A stretch of DNA of 64,000 nt from Geomonas limicola (GTDB lineage: Bacteria; Desulfobacterota; Desulfuromonadia; Geobacterales; Geobacteraceae). The notes below the pieces were generated by a model that was not told where the DNA came from, did no database searches, and was given only the letters and a program-made list of their open reading frames with translations. The position numbers were made by a program, and so were the translations under genes. The DNA lies in assembly GCF_014193675.1 (NCBI RefSeq), contig NZ_BLXZ01000001.1, positions 248,001 to 312,000 on the forward strand, given 5' to 3'. Each line of letters starts with the position of its first letter. Within the stretch, counting starts at the first letter, position 1. This document shows positions 44,613-52,749 of the stretch, one piece after another.

Positions 44613-45005
44613 CTACCTCTGCCCTCTGCGGACCTCGTGACCTATCTCGTCCAGACAGGCACGGATCGCGGTGACCAGTGCCTTAAAATCGATCGGCTTC
44701 AGTATGTAGTCGTTTATCCCCAGTTCCATGGAAAGGCTGAGGCGCCTCTTGTCACTGTGGGCGGTGAGCAGGATGATCTTGGTCTCCGGTTGGAGGGCCT
44801 TGATCTCCGCTGCCAACGCGATGCCGTCCATCCCCGGCATGGTGATGTCGCTGATGACGATGTCCGGAAGGTGTTCCCTGAAGACCTCCAGCCCTATTAC
44901 CCCATCCGCAGCCTGCAAAACGGTGAGGTAGGCAAACTCGTGGGAGATCAGGCGACAGCTGAGCTCCAACGACTCCGCATCATCCTCAACCATTAACAGC
45001 TTCAT
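44613..45005 (-). CDS. CheY-like single-domain response regulator
   Basis: 130 residues: a receiver domain only, acidic pair VEDD at 6-9, phospho-acceptor Asp in VISDITMPG, Thr in LLTAHS and Lys in ILKPID. No output domain, so it signals by protein contact, as in phosphorelays or chemotaxis. The tail EVRRGQR is basic. ATG preceded by GGGAG. No kinase gene is adjacent. Confidence 0.9.
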   Translation of the reverse strand: MKLLMVEDDAESLELSCRLISHEFAYLTVLQAADGVIGLEVFREHLPDIVISDITMPGMDGIALAAEIKALQPETKIILLTAHSDKRRLSLSMELGINDYILKPIDFKALVTAIRACLDEIGHEVRRGQR

Positions 45006-45288
45006 CCGGGTCTCCCTTCCCGACGGCGCTGCGGCAGGTTATGCTTACCAGCGCCGCCTGGCGAACATCTGCTCGACTCGTGCGTCTGCGGTTTTCAGCT
45101 GAACTACCTGTTATACCCATTATCTTCCGATGGCCCACGTTTTGCCATGTATCCGAACAGCCGGGTCGCGCCCGGCCGCTCACAACTCCCAGTGAGGTCG
45201 GTACGCTCAGGATTTTTCACGACGAGGTTCGCGGTACTTGATCGTGGAAATGTACCAGGCGGGGTGAATTGAGTGCGATGGAGAAAAG

Positions 45289-45333
45289 CTGACAGCGGCA
45301 ATCGGTGGTTGCAGGCGCCGTTACCGCTGTCAG
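45289..45333. repeat. Inverted repeat, 10-base arms
   Basis: CTGACAGCGG and CCGCTGTCAG around a 25-base loop. Confidence 0.5.
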
Positions 45334-45394
45334 GCTGGCTGCTGAAGCGGATCAGATGCATTCCGGATCGGAAATCCTTGGTGAGTGCTGGGGA

Positions 45395-45449
45395 GTGCCA
45401 GGTCTTGATACGCCTGCTCCGGAATTACCGAGCATTCAAGACCTGGCAC
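45395..45449. repeat. REP-like long hairpin
   Basis: Perfect 14-base arms GTGCCAGGTCTTGA and TCAAGACCTGGCAC with a second inner stem (TGCT-CGG / CCG-AGCA). From memory, this outer motif recurs at the ends of small RAYT/IS200-related elements in several lineages. It lies downstream of the large lipoprotein gene. Confidence 0.6.
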
Positions 45450-45505
45450 CGCAGAGCCTTCGGCGGGTGGTCCTTCACGGCCGCCCTCGTGCCGGTGCGA
45501 CTTCG

Positions 45506-47911
45506 TTAGAGCATCATTTCCCAGTTAAAGGGATAATTTCCCGTGCTGCTCTTCCCGGATGCGCCAAGGTATATCCCCTTTGCTTTCAGCCACCAGGAGC
45601 CTTTACGGTCATAACCGCTTTTGAAATGGAATGCCAGATGATCCCGCCCCAGGGACGGGTGGTTGTCGTCCCAGCAGTCGTCACTACGGGTGCTGCTGTC
45701 GACGTCGATCTTGATGTAGCAGACGATGGAGTTGGTACCGGGTGCCCAGCTGGGATACCACTCGCGATACCCGACATGCCACCCTTGGTGGTACTCCGTG
45801 TTGAAGGTATCGCCCTTGCTCGGCTTGAAGATGTCGTCATCGACGACCTTGCTCAGGTAGTACGACTTGAAGCCGCTCTCCCGCGCCTGGTGCTCGGTGT
45901 GGTAGGGCCAGTTTTTCTGCAGCTGTACCAGTTTCAGGAAGAAGGACTGCCGGTCGATGAGGGCCGAGTACTTGTCCAGCGCGTCCTTGACGTTTGCACC
46001 GTAGCTCTCGATCAGCGCCCTGTCCTTGAATATGGTCTGCCGGTTGTCGCTTATCTCGTTGACCAGGTTGTCATAGGCAACTGCGTAGTCGTTCTGGACT
46101 CCCGCCTGGAAGGTACTGGGATCGAGCCCCACGATGGTCTTCATCCGCGAGGAAAGCGCCAGGTAGTCCTTGGTAAGGTTCCGGGTCGCACTGAAAACAC
46201 AGGAGTTGACATTGATCTCGGTGGCGACGGCAGCCCCGTCCGGCATCTGGTTGAACCTGAGCATGTAGGCATCGAGCGGCGCGCGGTTTTCCTTGGTGCA
46301 GGACTGGATGAACGCCTTCAGCTCGTCGAACATCTGGTCCGGGGTGGTTCCCGCGGAAAGCTTGGTCTCATCCCCCCCGATGGTGCTGCGCTTCACCTCG
46401 ACGGTAGAGTTCTGCGTCGCCTCCCTGAACTTGGCCTTGAACTCCTCAGTGGCATCGAACTTGTAAGTTTTCGACGCCTCGGTCAGCTTCGTCTCGATGA
46501 TCCGGAGCTGTTCTGCGGAGGCGGCGGTGATGTGGAGGGTTGCGATGTACTGTGCGCCGTACCGGGCACCGGCAATGAAATAGTCGCCGTATTGGTTCCG
46601 GAAGTCGCTGTTATTTTGTGCCAGGTACGTCTTGGCGGCGGGAAGCAGGGTGTAGGCACCGCCAGCCGGATCGAAGAGGCGGTATTCGGTCTCCTTGATG
46701 TAGTACTTGAGAATAAGCGTGGCTTCCTTCTCGGAGTACTTGATGTTATCCGTGTACGAGCCGGAGGCCTTGAAGGTTACCCCGAAACTGCTGAAGGTCG
46801 TGTTGAGCCCGGCCTGGATCTCCTGGGTGTAATCTGAATCGGTCTTGATGAAATAGATGTTGGTGTCCGTCTTGGTGCTGGCATTGACAGGGGCCGGTGG
46901 GGTGAACGAGGAGACGGCCTGCAGCTTGTTCGCCGGAAGCCCGGTGGTCGCATCGATCCCGTACCCGAACTTGTAATCGGAGTTCCAGGGGATATCCGCA
47001 ACAAACGGGCTCAGGGAGGTCTTGTCGTTGCACAGGGAACCACTATGGGCGACGGTCAGGTAGGTGACCGCTGCGTCGAACGCCGGTTTTGCCGAGGCCA
47101 GGAAGGTCTTGGGGCTGCCGTCACTGTACCACTGGTCGACATGCTGCCGCATCTCCCCCCTCAGGTACACGATATCTTCCGGCGTGTAGGTGCTCCCGTC
47201 CGGCGCCAGGTAGTCGACCGCCAGTCCGTTTTTGTTCTCGTCCTCGATGAGGTCGAAGCGGTACTGGCTGAGTTCGCCCAGGTCATTTGGCTGCTCGCTT
47301 TTCACCGAGAGGTAGTGCACCCGGCTCTCCTGCGCAGTAAAAGAAAGGACCACCATCTCCTGACTGTCACCGGACGAGTTGGTAACCGGGAGCATCTCGG
47401 TGTCGCCGACTACGCTGGCGACCCCCTGGATCATCTCCTCATCATCCGGGATGCCGAGCAGGTAGCCAACCTTCCCCGTATAGACGCTGAGGTCAGGGGC
47501 GAAGGTCAGGGCGCGCCCGTCCAGCTTCTGTGGATCGTAGAAGACCACGCTGTAGGTCTTGCCCGCCTCCAGCTTCACGGCGTAATAATCCGGCGTGTTA
47601 AGTGCATCCACCGATCCCTTGAAGGTGGTCTGGGCAGGGTACGGCGCGGCTTTGCCCAGGGCGGTGTCCATGGTGTCATGCGTTGAGGTTTGATCAGCCT
47701 CGCTGCAGACCGCGAAGGCGGTGTTGCCGGAGTCGGCCGGGTAATCGTCCAGGACGTCCGGCGTTCCGTCTCCGTCGGCATCAAAGGCAAGCGCCACCGC
47801 CTTGACTGTTGTTGCAGCGCCCCCCCCTCCTCCGTCGCTGCACCCTGTCAAAGCCAGGGGTACAGCGATCAGCAGCATGAGAATCGTACCCTTAACGTAG
47901 CTTCGTCTCAT
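45506..47911 (-). CDS. Large lipoprotein with MACPF-like signature
   Basis: 801 residues. Lipobox LALTGC (Cys24), so the protein is lipid-anchored, followed by a Gly-rich linker and a calcium-binding thrombospondin-type-3-like loop (DADGDGTPDVLDDYP). Near residues 441-453 YGDYFIAGARYGA keeps the spacing of the MACPF motif (YGTHF-x6-GG). Flanking segments (about 375-420 and 470-510) are long amphipathic stretches like the membrane-inserting hairpins of that fold. The C-terminal 130 residues are Trp/Tyr/Gly-rich and may be a carbohydrate-binding domain. Assignment to MACPF is an inference. ATG preceded by GGGGG. Confidence 0.6.
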   Translation of the reverse strand: MRRSYVKGTILMLLIAVPLALTGCSDGGGGGAATTVKAVALAFDADGDGTPDVLDDYPADSGNTAFAVCSEADQTSTHDTMDTALGKAAPYPAQTTFKGSVDALNTPDYYAVKLEAGKTYSVVFYDPQKLDGRALTFAPDLSVYTGKVGYLLGIPDDEEMIQGVASVVGDTEMLPVTNSSGDSQEMVVLSFTAQESRVHYLSVKSEQPNDLGELSQYRFDLIEDENKNGLAVDYLAPDGSTYTPEDIVYLRGEMRQHVDQWYSDGSPKTFLASAKPAFDAAVTYLTVAHSGSLCNDKTSLSPFVADIPWNSDYKFGYGIDATTGLPANKLQAVSSFTPPAPVNASTKTDTNIYFIKTDSDYTQEIQAGLNTTFSSFGVTFKASGSYTDNIKYSEKEATLILKYYIKETEYRLFDPAGGAYTLLPAAKTYLAQNNSDFRNQYGDYFIAGARYGAQYIATLHITAASAEQLRIIETKLTEASKTYKFDATEEFKAKFREATQNSTVEVKRSTIGGDETKLSAGTTPDQMFDELKAFIQSCTKENRAPLDAYMLRFNQMPDGAAVATEINVNSCVFSATRNLTKDYLALSSRMKTIVGLDPSTFQAGVQNDYAVAYDNLVNEISDNRQTIFKDRALIESYGANVKDALDKYSALIDRQSFFLKLVQLQKNWPYHTEHQARESGFKSYYLSKVVDDDIFKPSKGDTFNTEYHQGWHVGYREWYPSWAPGTNSIVCYIKIDVDSSTRSDDCWDDNHPSLGRDHLAFHFKSGYDRKGSWWLKAKGIYLGASGKSSTGNYPFNWEMML

Positions 47912-48449
47912 AGGTCACCCCCACCTTACTGCATGGCAGCGCTGCGGGAACGCTCGCCAGGTAATGGTGGACGCCCTGCAACTGGTACAGGAAGCTCGCT
48001 CGTATCGGCTCCGGGTCTGTAAAGTGTTCGACAGGGGAAGGTGGTGGGGGAAGCAAGGGGCGTGCGGTACCGGGGAGAGGCGTCCTGATCGAAGAAACTG
48101 CAGTTACCAAGGGCCAGAGCCGCTCAAGGCGGGTGACTCTCAAGGCTTGCCGGGCTAGGGCTTGGCAACGACAGCCGGGCAAGCCGGGATGTGTACCGGT
48201 CAGGAGGCGCACGGGGAATCGCCCTCATTCCAAAACTCCCGTGTCCGGCGAGAGCTTGGAGATAGACCTGGTGTTCATCGGGCACGACATATAAGACAAA
48301 TCTTACCAAACCTGAAACAAATAACAACTCTTCTTAAATAAAAACAAGAAAACAGAGAGCGCTAAAACGGTCACTGACAGTGGGAAAAACTTTTCTCACA
48401 GCAGGCGCCCTCTCCTTCTTGCCTGTCCGACTTCCTGAGTATCTTTCCC
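47912..48449. other. Intergenic region
   Basis: 538 bases. No gene, promoter or terminator I can support; I looked for a c-di-GMP (GEMM) riboswitch and did not find one. Confidence 0.55.
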
Positions 48450-49094
48450 CTACCCCAACAAGTTCGGAAAGGTCGTTGAGAGACCGGTAAGGATAAACTG
48501 GACTCCCAGGGCCAGGGTGATGAGGCCGAAGATTTTGGTGAGCACGTCGAGCCCGGTGGACCTGAGCACCCTGGCAATAATCGGCGCTTTCAGAAAGGAA
48601 AACCAGATGACTGCCGTAACGATAGCGATAGCCAGCAAGATCAACAACTGGGTGTTGATGTCCCGGGTACTCGTCGAGGAGAACAGGATGATGGTCGACA
48701 TGGTGCCAGGCCCGGTAGTCAGCGGTATGCCAATCGGGATGATGGCGGTGGAGACCACATCCGAAAAGCTGTTATTCACCACCGACGGCTCCAGCTTCTC
48801 GTTGCTGACACTCATCATGGAAAATCCGGTCTTAAGAAGCAGCAGTCCACCTGCAATCCTGAAGGCAGGAATGCCTATCTCGAAAAAATTGAGCACCGCA
48901 ACACCGGTAAAGAGCGAGACAACCATGGTGGCAAACGAGGTCAAGGTGGCGATGTTGCAGACCTTCAGGTGTTCCTTGGGAGAGAGGTTCCTGGTAAGCG
49001 CGAGGAAGAGAGGAATTGCCGCTACGTTATTTGCTACCGCGAACAAGGCAAGTACGTAGTGTTGCAGAGAGGTTCCGATCAAAGTTCTTGTCAT
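48450..49094 (-). CDS. MarC-family membrane protein
   Basis: 214 residues from ATG at 49094; the frame to 49154 adds a charged stretch without family support. Six hydrophobic segments (for example ALFAVANNVAAIPLFLAL, FRIAGGLLLLKTGFSMM, IIPIGIPLTTGPGTMSTIILF). MarC proteins were once called multiple-antibiotic-resistance proteins, but no transport role is proven. Conserved PxxTGPG motif present. Confidence 0.88.
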   Translation of the reverse strand: MTRTLIGTSLQHYVLALFAVANNVAAIPLFLALTRNLSPKEHLKVCNIATLTSFATMVVSLFTGVAVLNFFEIGIPAFRIAGGLLLLKTGFSMMSVSNEKLEPSVVNNSFSDVVSTAIIPIGIPLTTGPGTMSTIILFSSTSTRDINTQLLILLAIAIVTAVIWFSFLKAPIIARVLRSTGLDVLTKIFGLITLALGVQFILTGLSTTFPNLLG

Positions 49095-49300
49095 AGTAGA
49101 GTTACTTTCTTTATTTTCATGTGCGCCAAGCTGCGCATCTTTCCCGCCCCTCATTTAAGCGGCGGTTCTGCTGTCCGACGTTACACTCCTACCCATCGGC
49201 AGAAGGCCATGTAACATAAAGGTCGCTGCCAGTGAAGTCAATAAGGGAGAATCGCTTAGCCATAGCGCTTTTGGGAGCAGTCCTCCTCGCGCCGCGACCG

Positions 49301-49933
49301 TCACGTGTTGGAATCGACGTTCACGGGTATCAGTATTTCGTTGCGCCGCAGGAACCAGAGGGTAAAGGGAGGATTGTAACGGGCCCAGACCGGTTCACCG
49401 ACCGCGCTGAGGTTGTTTTCGCGCAACCACCCCTCCAGCAGGTTCCTGTGCGCCAGATACCTTTTCTCACTCCAGAAACCGGAATAACGGACAGCGGCAA
49501 CCTTGCGAGCCGGCACCCAACGCAGCTTCAGCTCCGGATTATCCGGCACGGGGATGGTTTCCATGGTGTACGAAGCCGGCATCACGAAGCTGACGGCCCA
49601 TTTGCCCTGACGCGGTTCCTGGCTCACCGGAGCAGTCATGGCAATTTTTTCACCTGTGGCCCCCTGCGCTACCGGTGCGGTCATGGGAATTTTACTCCGT
49701 GAATGGTTTTTGCCCGAGATGTAATCGAACAACGGCCGGAATGCCTTCCGGCCGGCATCCTCAAGATCCCCGTCGACCGCGATCTCAACCAGGATCTGCG
49801 CTTCATAGTGCCGCAGTTCAAATATCCCGTCACTCTTCAACACCGTGTAGGGTGCTTCTTCCGTTGCCATAGCCTTAGGTACCCCCGTCAGCAGAAGTGC
49901 CACCATACCAACTACCGTAAGAAGATGTTTCAT
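49301..49933 (-). CDS. SOUL-type haem-binding family protein, exported
   Basis: 210 residues from ATG at 49933 (GAGGGG upstream). Signal peptide MKHLLTVVGMVALLLTGVPKAMA. The SOUL pattern follows: YTVLKSDGIFELRHYEAQILVE, AFRPLFDYISGKN, SKIPMTAPV twice and SFVMPASYTMETIPVPDN. The family binds haem or tetrapyrroles in eukaryotes; in bacteria its function is unclear. Nearby PPOX-like and Old Yellow Enzyme genes suggest a stress or detoxification group. Confidence 0.9.
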   Translation of the reverse strand: MKHLLTVVGMVALLLTGVPKAMATEEAPYTVLKSDGIFELRHYEAQILVEIAVDGDLEDAGRKAFRPLFDYISGKNHSRSKIPMTAPVAQGATGEKIAMTAPVSQEPRQGKWAVSFVMPASYTMETIPVPDNPELKLRWVPARKVAAVRYSGFWSEKRYLAHRNLLEGWLRENNLSAVGEPVWARYNPPFTLWFLRRNEILIPVNVDSNT

Positions 49934-50043
49934 GTCACCCCTCTCCTGGCGCCCGTGCAGGCTCGTGAGATATTTCCAGCGACCTAACTTCTCCATCCAC
50001 GTTTGTTCCCTGGCCCGGGTGTCGCTAACGCCGTTCCCGCTTA

Positions 50044-50490
50044 CTAAGGGAAACGAAACACCGCAACCTCCTGAAAGGAGGTAACCAGATTGATGCTGAC
50101 AATCTGCACCCGAAACAGCGCATTGCCTGGAGACCGGGCGAAATCGCACAGATCGGGGTGGCGCTCAAGGTAGCGTTCCAATGCCTCTTCGCGCAGGCCA
50201 TCGACCAGTTCCTCGGCGCTTCCGAGCAGGGTTGCTGCCGCCGCCCGTTGGAAATCGAGGGCGGTATTGCTGCGGTTGTCGATGAGGAGCGAAACCTGAG
50301 GGTTACTCGACAGGTTGGCCCATTTGCGGCTGGAGCGTGGCGTGACAAAAAAGAGCTGGTGCAAATCCTCGCTCATGGCAAAAGCGACCAGGCTGGCATA
50401 GGGGTGCTGTCCGGCAGCAGTGGCCAGTACAGCCAAAGGTTGGCTGGTGCAAAGATCACGCAGCACCTGGTTTACTAGTATTTCCGTCAT
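50044..50490 (-). CDS. Pyridoxamine-phosphate-oxidase-like (FMN) protein
   Basis: 148 residues from ATG at 50490 (AGGAG upstream). PPOX-like split barrel: LAVLATAAGQHPYASLVAFAM, LFFVTPRSSRKWANLSSNPQVSLLIDN, and a final NLVTSFQEVAVFRF. This family binds FMN or F420 and includes haem-utilising and general reductases; exact substrate unknown. 44 bases after the OYE gene stop and likely co-transcribed with it. Confidence 0.85.
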   Translation of the reverse strand: MTEILVNQVLRDLCTSQPLAVLATAAGQHPYASLVAFAMSEDLHQLFFVTPRSSRKWANLSSNPQVSLLIDNRSNTALDFQRAAAATLLGSAEELVDGLREEALERYLERHPDLCDFARSPGNALFRVQIVSINLVTSFQEVAVFRFP

Positions 50491-50534
50491 CGATCTCGTT
50501 GCTCCTGACTGTTCGGCTACCTGCGCATCCTGTA

Positions 50535-51626
50535 TCACTCAACCAGGGCAGGATAGTCGGTGTAGCCTTCCCTGCCAGGGGTATAGAAGGTCGCCTGGTC
50601 CGCAGCCGCAAGCGAGGCACCGGCCCGGAAGCGCTGCACCAGGTCGGGGTTCGCTATGAAGGGCCTTCCGAAGGCCACCAGGTCCGCCGCGCCGCGCTCC
50701 AGGTCGGCGGTCGCACGCTCAGGAGTGTACCCACCGCTTAAAATGATGGTTCCCCCTCCGGTGTTGCGAAAGGCCTCACATAAGGCGGACATCACGACTC
50801 TATCCGGTTCGGGCGCCCCCATGTCGGAATGATCCACCAGGTGGAGGTAGGCCAGCTCCAGGGCACCGAGCCCCGCCACCAGTTCGGTGTACTGTTCGGC
50901 AATACCCAGGTAGGCTCCGCTCATGTCGTTGAACACCCCGTACGGGGAGAGACGGATACCGGTTCTGGCGGAGCCGATGGTGTCGACGACGGCCCGAGCC
51001 ACGTCCAGGGCGAACCGGTTGCGACAGGTGGCATCCCCTCCGTACCCGTCGTCCCTGTTGTTGGAGCCGGGGTCCAGGAACTGGGTGATGAGATACCCGT
51101 TGGCGCCGTGGATCTCGACACCGTCGAAGCCAGCTTCAATGGCAAATTCTGCGGCACGGGCGTATTCGGCGACCGCCACCGCGATGTCATGCTCGGTCAT
51201 GGTCCTCGGGACGTCGTACGGGACCTCCCCCTTGACGTCGCTCCAGACCTTCCCTGCCAGGGGGATTGCAGAGGGGCCGATAATTTCCGCGCCTGTCTTC
51301 AGGTTCACAAGCGAACCGACCCGGCCGGTATGCATGATCTGCAGGAAGATGCGCCCCTCACGTGCGTGAACCTCATCTGTCACCCTACGCCAGCCTGTTC
51401 TTTGTTCCGGGGTAAAGATGCCCGGGATACGCGCGTAACCGAGGCCATTTGGGGAGGGAGAAGTCCCTTCGGTAATGATCAGCCCCGCCGATGCCCGTTG
51501 CCCGTAGTACTCTGCCATGAGGGGGCCCGGGATGTTGTCGGTTGCCCTGCTGCGGGTCATGGGAGCCATGACGATGCGGTTTTGCAGCGGAATGCCGCGA
51601 AGCGAGAATGCACTGAACAGTTTCAC
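50535..51626 (-). CDS. Old Yellow Enzyme, alkene reductase
   Basis: FMN-dependent ene-reductase of 363 residues, TIM barrel. Motifs: LQNRIVMAPMTRSRA, IMHTGRVG, EIHGANGYLITQFLDPGSNNRDD and LVAFGRPFIANPDL. NemA/XenA-type members reduce the C=C bond of quinones, nitro compounds or enals. GTG at 51626 has AAGGAGG six bases upstream, so I reject the longer frame to 51731. Confidence 0.92.
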   Translation of the reverse strand: MKLFSAFSLRGIPLQNRIVMAPMTRSRATDNIPGPLMAEYYGQRASAGLIITEGTSPSPNGLGYARIPGIFTPEQRTGWRRVTDEVHAREGRIFLQIMHTGRVGSLVNLKTGAEIIGPSAIPLAGKVWSDVKGEVPYDVPRTMTEHDIAVAVAEYARAAEFAIEAGFDGVEIHGANGYLITQFLDPGSNNRDDGYGGDATCRNRFALDVARAVVDTIGSARTGIRLSPYGVFNDMSGAYLGIAEQYTELVAGLGALELAYLHLVDHSDMGAPEPDRVVMSALCEAFRNTGGGTIILSGGYTPERATADLERGAADLVAFGRPFIANPDLVQRFRAGASLAAADQATFYTPGREGYTDYPALVE

Positions 51627-52049
51627 GTAAAGCCTCCTTGGATGCAATGCACAGGACCTGAGGCCATCTATAGCCTTGGCAGGTGATAGGCAGCCGGAAC
51701 GATAGGATGAAGTCAAAAGCGCCTGTGACAATAATTCCTACAGTGCAGGACCTTGTACCACAGAATAATGTCTACACAAGAATACAGACCAGTACTTCAG
51801 ACAGAAATCGGGGAGCCACCATAGATAAAGTCCCCCTCGATGTCTGAAAAACAGCGCTAACCCGGGCACTGCGTGGCCAGAAGTTGCCCCTTCAGTTGAT
51901 TTCCTGGCCTACAGTGCGTTTGCTAAATTTGACAGTTTCCGGTAAATTGCACTCATGGTCCGGTCCCGCCGGTGCCGTTTGACTTTGTAGCATCATTCCC
52001 CTGCATACCCTGCCGATGAGGCGATCACACCAGGAGGCACTACTCGAAA
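51627..52049. other. Intergenic region
   Basis: 423 bases between divergent genes. I see no clear promoter, terminator or repeat in it. Confidence 0.55.
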
Positions 52050-52607
52050 ATGATCTGCCCGTACTGTAAAGAAACGATTCTCGATGGAGCCATCAGGTGT
52101 CGCTACTGCGGCTCGATGCTGAACACTGCGCCGGACGGGTTCAGTGCCGATTTGGTCGATGACGCAGAACTCCGTGCCTTCATCGGGAAGAACTCCAATT
52201 ACTACACCGACCAGTTCGAGAAGTTCACGGTAACCGGCCGTGAGGAGTTCGCCCCTACCTGGAACTGGTCGGCCTTTGGCTTCACCTTCGTCTGGATGCT
52301 GTACCGCAAAATGTACTGGCAGTCGGGGATCACCTTCCTGATCTTCTGTGTTCCAGGCGTCAACCTACTGCTCCACATCGCCGTGGGTATTGTCAGCAAT
52401 TACCTCTACTACCGCCATGTGATGGGGAAGATCACCGAGCTGAAACAGACCTCGACGCCGCAGAACCTGGCCCCTGCCCTCCTGCAGTTCGGCGGGGTTC
52501 ACAACTGGGCCATCACGGTCGGCATCGTGGCACTGGTGATTCTGGTACTGTCGATGTCCTTCATGTTCGCCATGTTTTCGACACTCGTCTTTGGTGGTAT
52601 GCACTGA
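52050..52607 (+). CDS. Zinc-ribbon membrane protein (DUF2628-like)
   Basis: 185 residues. N-terminal zinc ribbon CPYC...CRYCG at 3-21, then about 45 polar residues, then a DUF2628-like set of membrane helices (WSAFGFTFVWMLYRKMYW, GITFLIFCVPGVNLLLHIAVGI, AITVGIVALVILVLSMSFMFAM). The conserved FVWMLYRKMYW is typical for DUF2628. Function unknown. Ribosome site AGGAGG lies 13 bases upstream, a bit far. Confidence 0.8.
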   Translation: MICPYCKETILDGAIRCRYCGSMLNTAPDGFSADLVDDAELRAFIGKNSNYYTDQFEKFTVTGREEFAPTWNWSAFGFTFVWMLYRKMYWQSGITFLIFCVPGVNLLLHIAVGIVSNYLYYRHVMGKITELKQTSTPQNLAPALLQFGGVHNWAITVGIVALVILVLSMSFMFAMFSTLVFGGMH

Positions 52608-52676
52608 GAATAGGCCCGTTCCTTACCGCGAAACCCCACTTGCACCCGTTCGGATTCCCGCAATTGGCAAACCAAC

Positions 52677-52713
52677 AAAAAAGGGGACAGGCACCTTACG
52701 GAGCCAGTCCCCC
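52677..52713 (-). terminator. Terminator of the sigma-54 activator gene
   Basis: Minus strand: GGGGACTGGC / GCCTGTCCCC stem followed by six T. Confidence 0.85.
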
Positions 52714-52749
52714 TCTCCCACCGCTAGTCGCCCTCTTCAGATCATCTCC

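Larger units (their letters stand above)
45006..45505. other. Intergenic region with two inverted repeats
   Basis: 500 bases with no supportable gene. Two inverted repeats at 45289-45333 and 45395-45449 are listed separately. Confidence 0.65.

Noticed and set aside
48120..48300. Cyclic di-GMP (GEMM) riboswitch
   Set aside because: The GACGCAAAGC core and GNRA tetraloop helix cannot be found on either strand.
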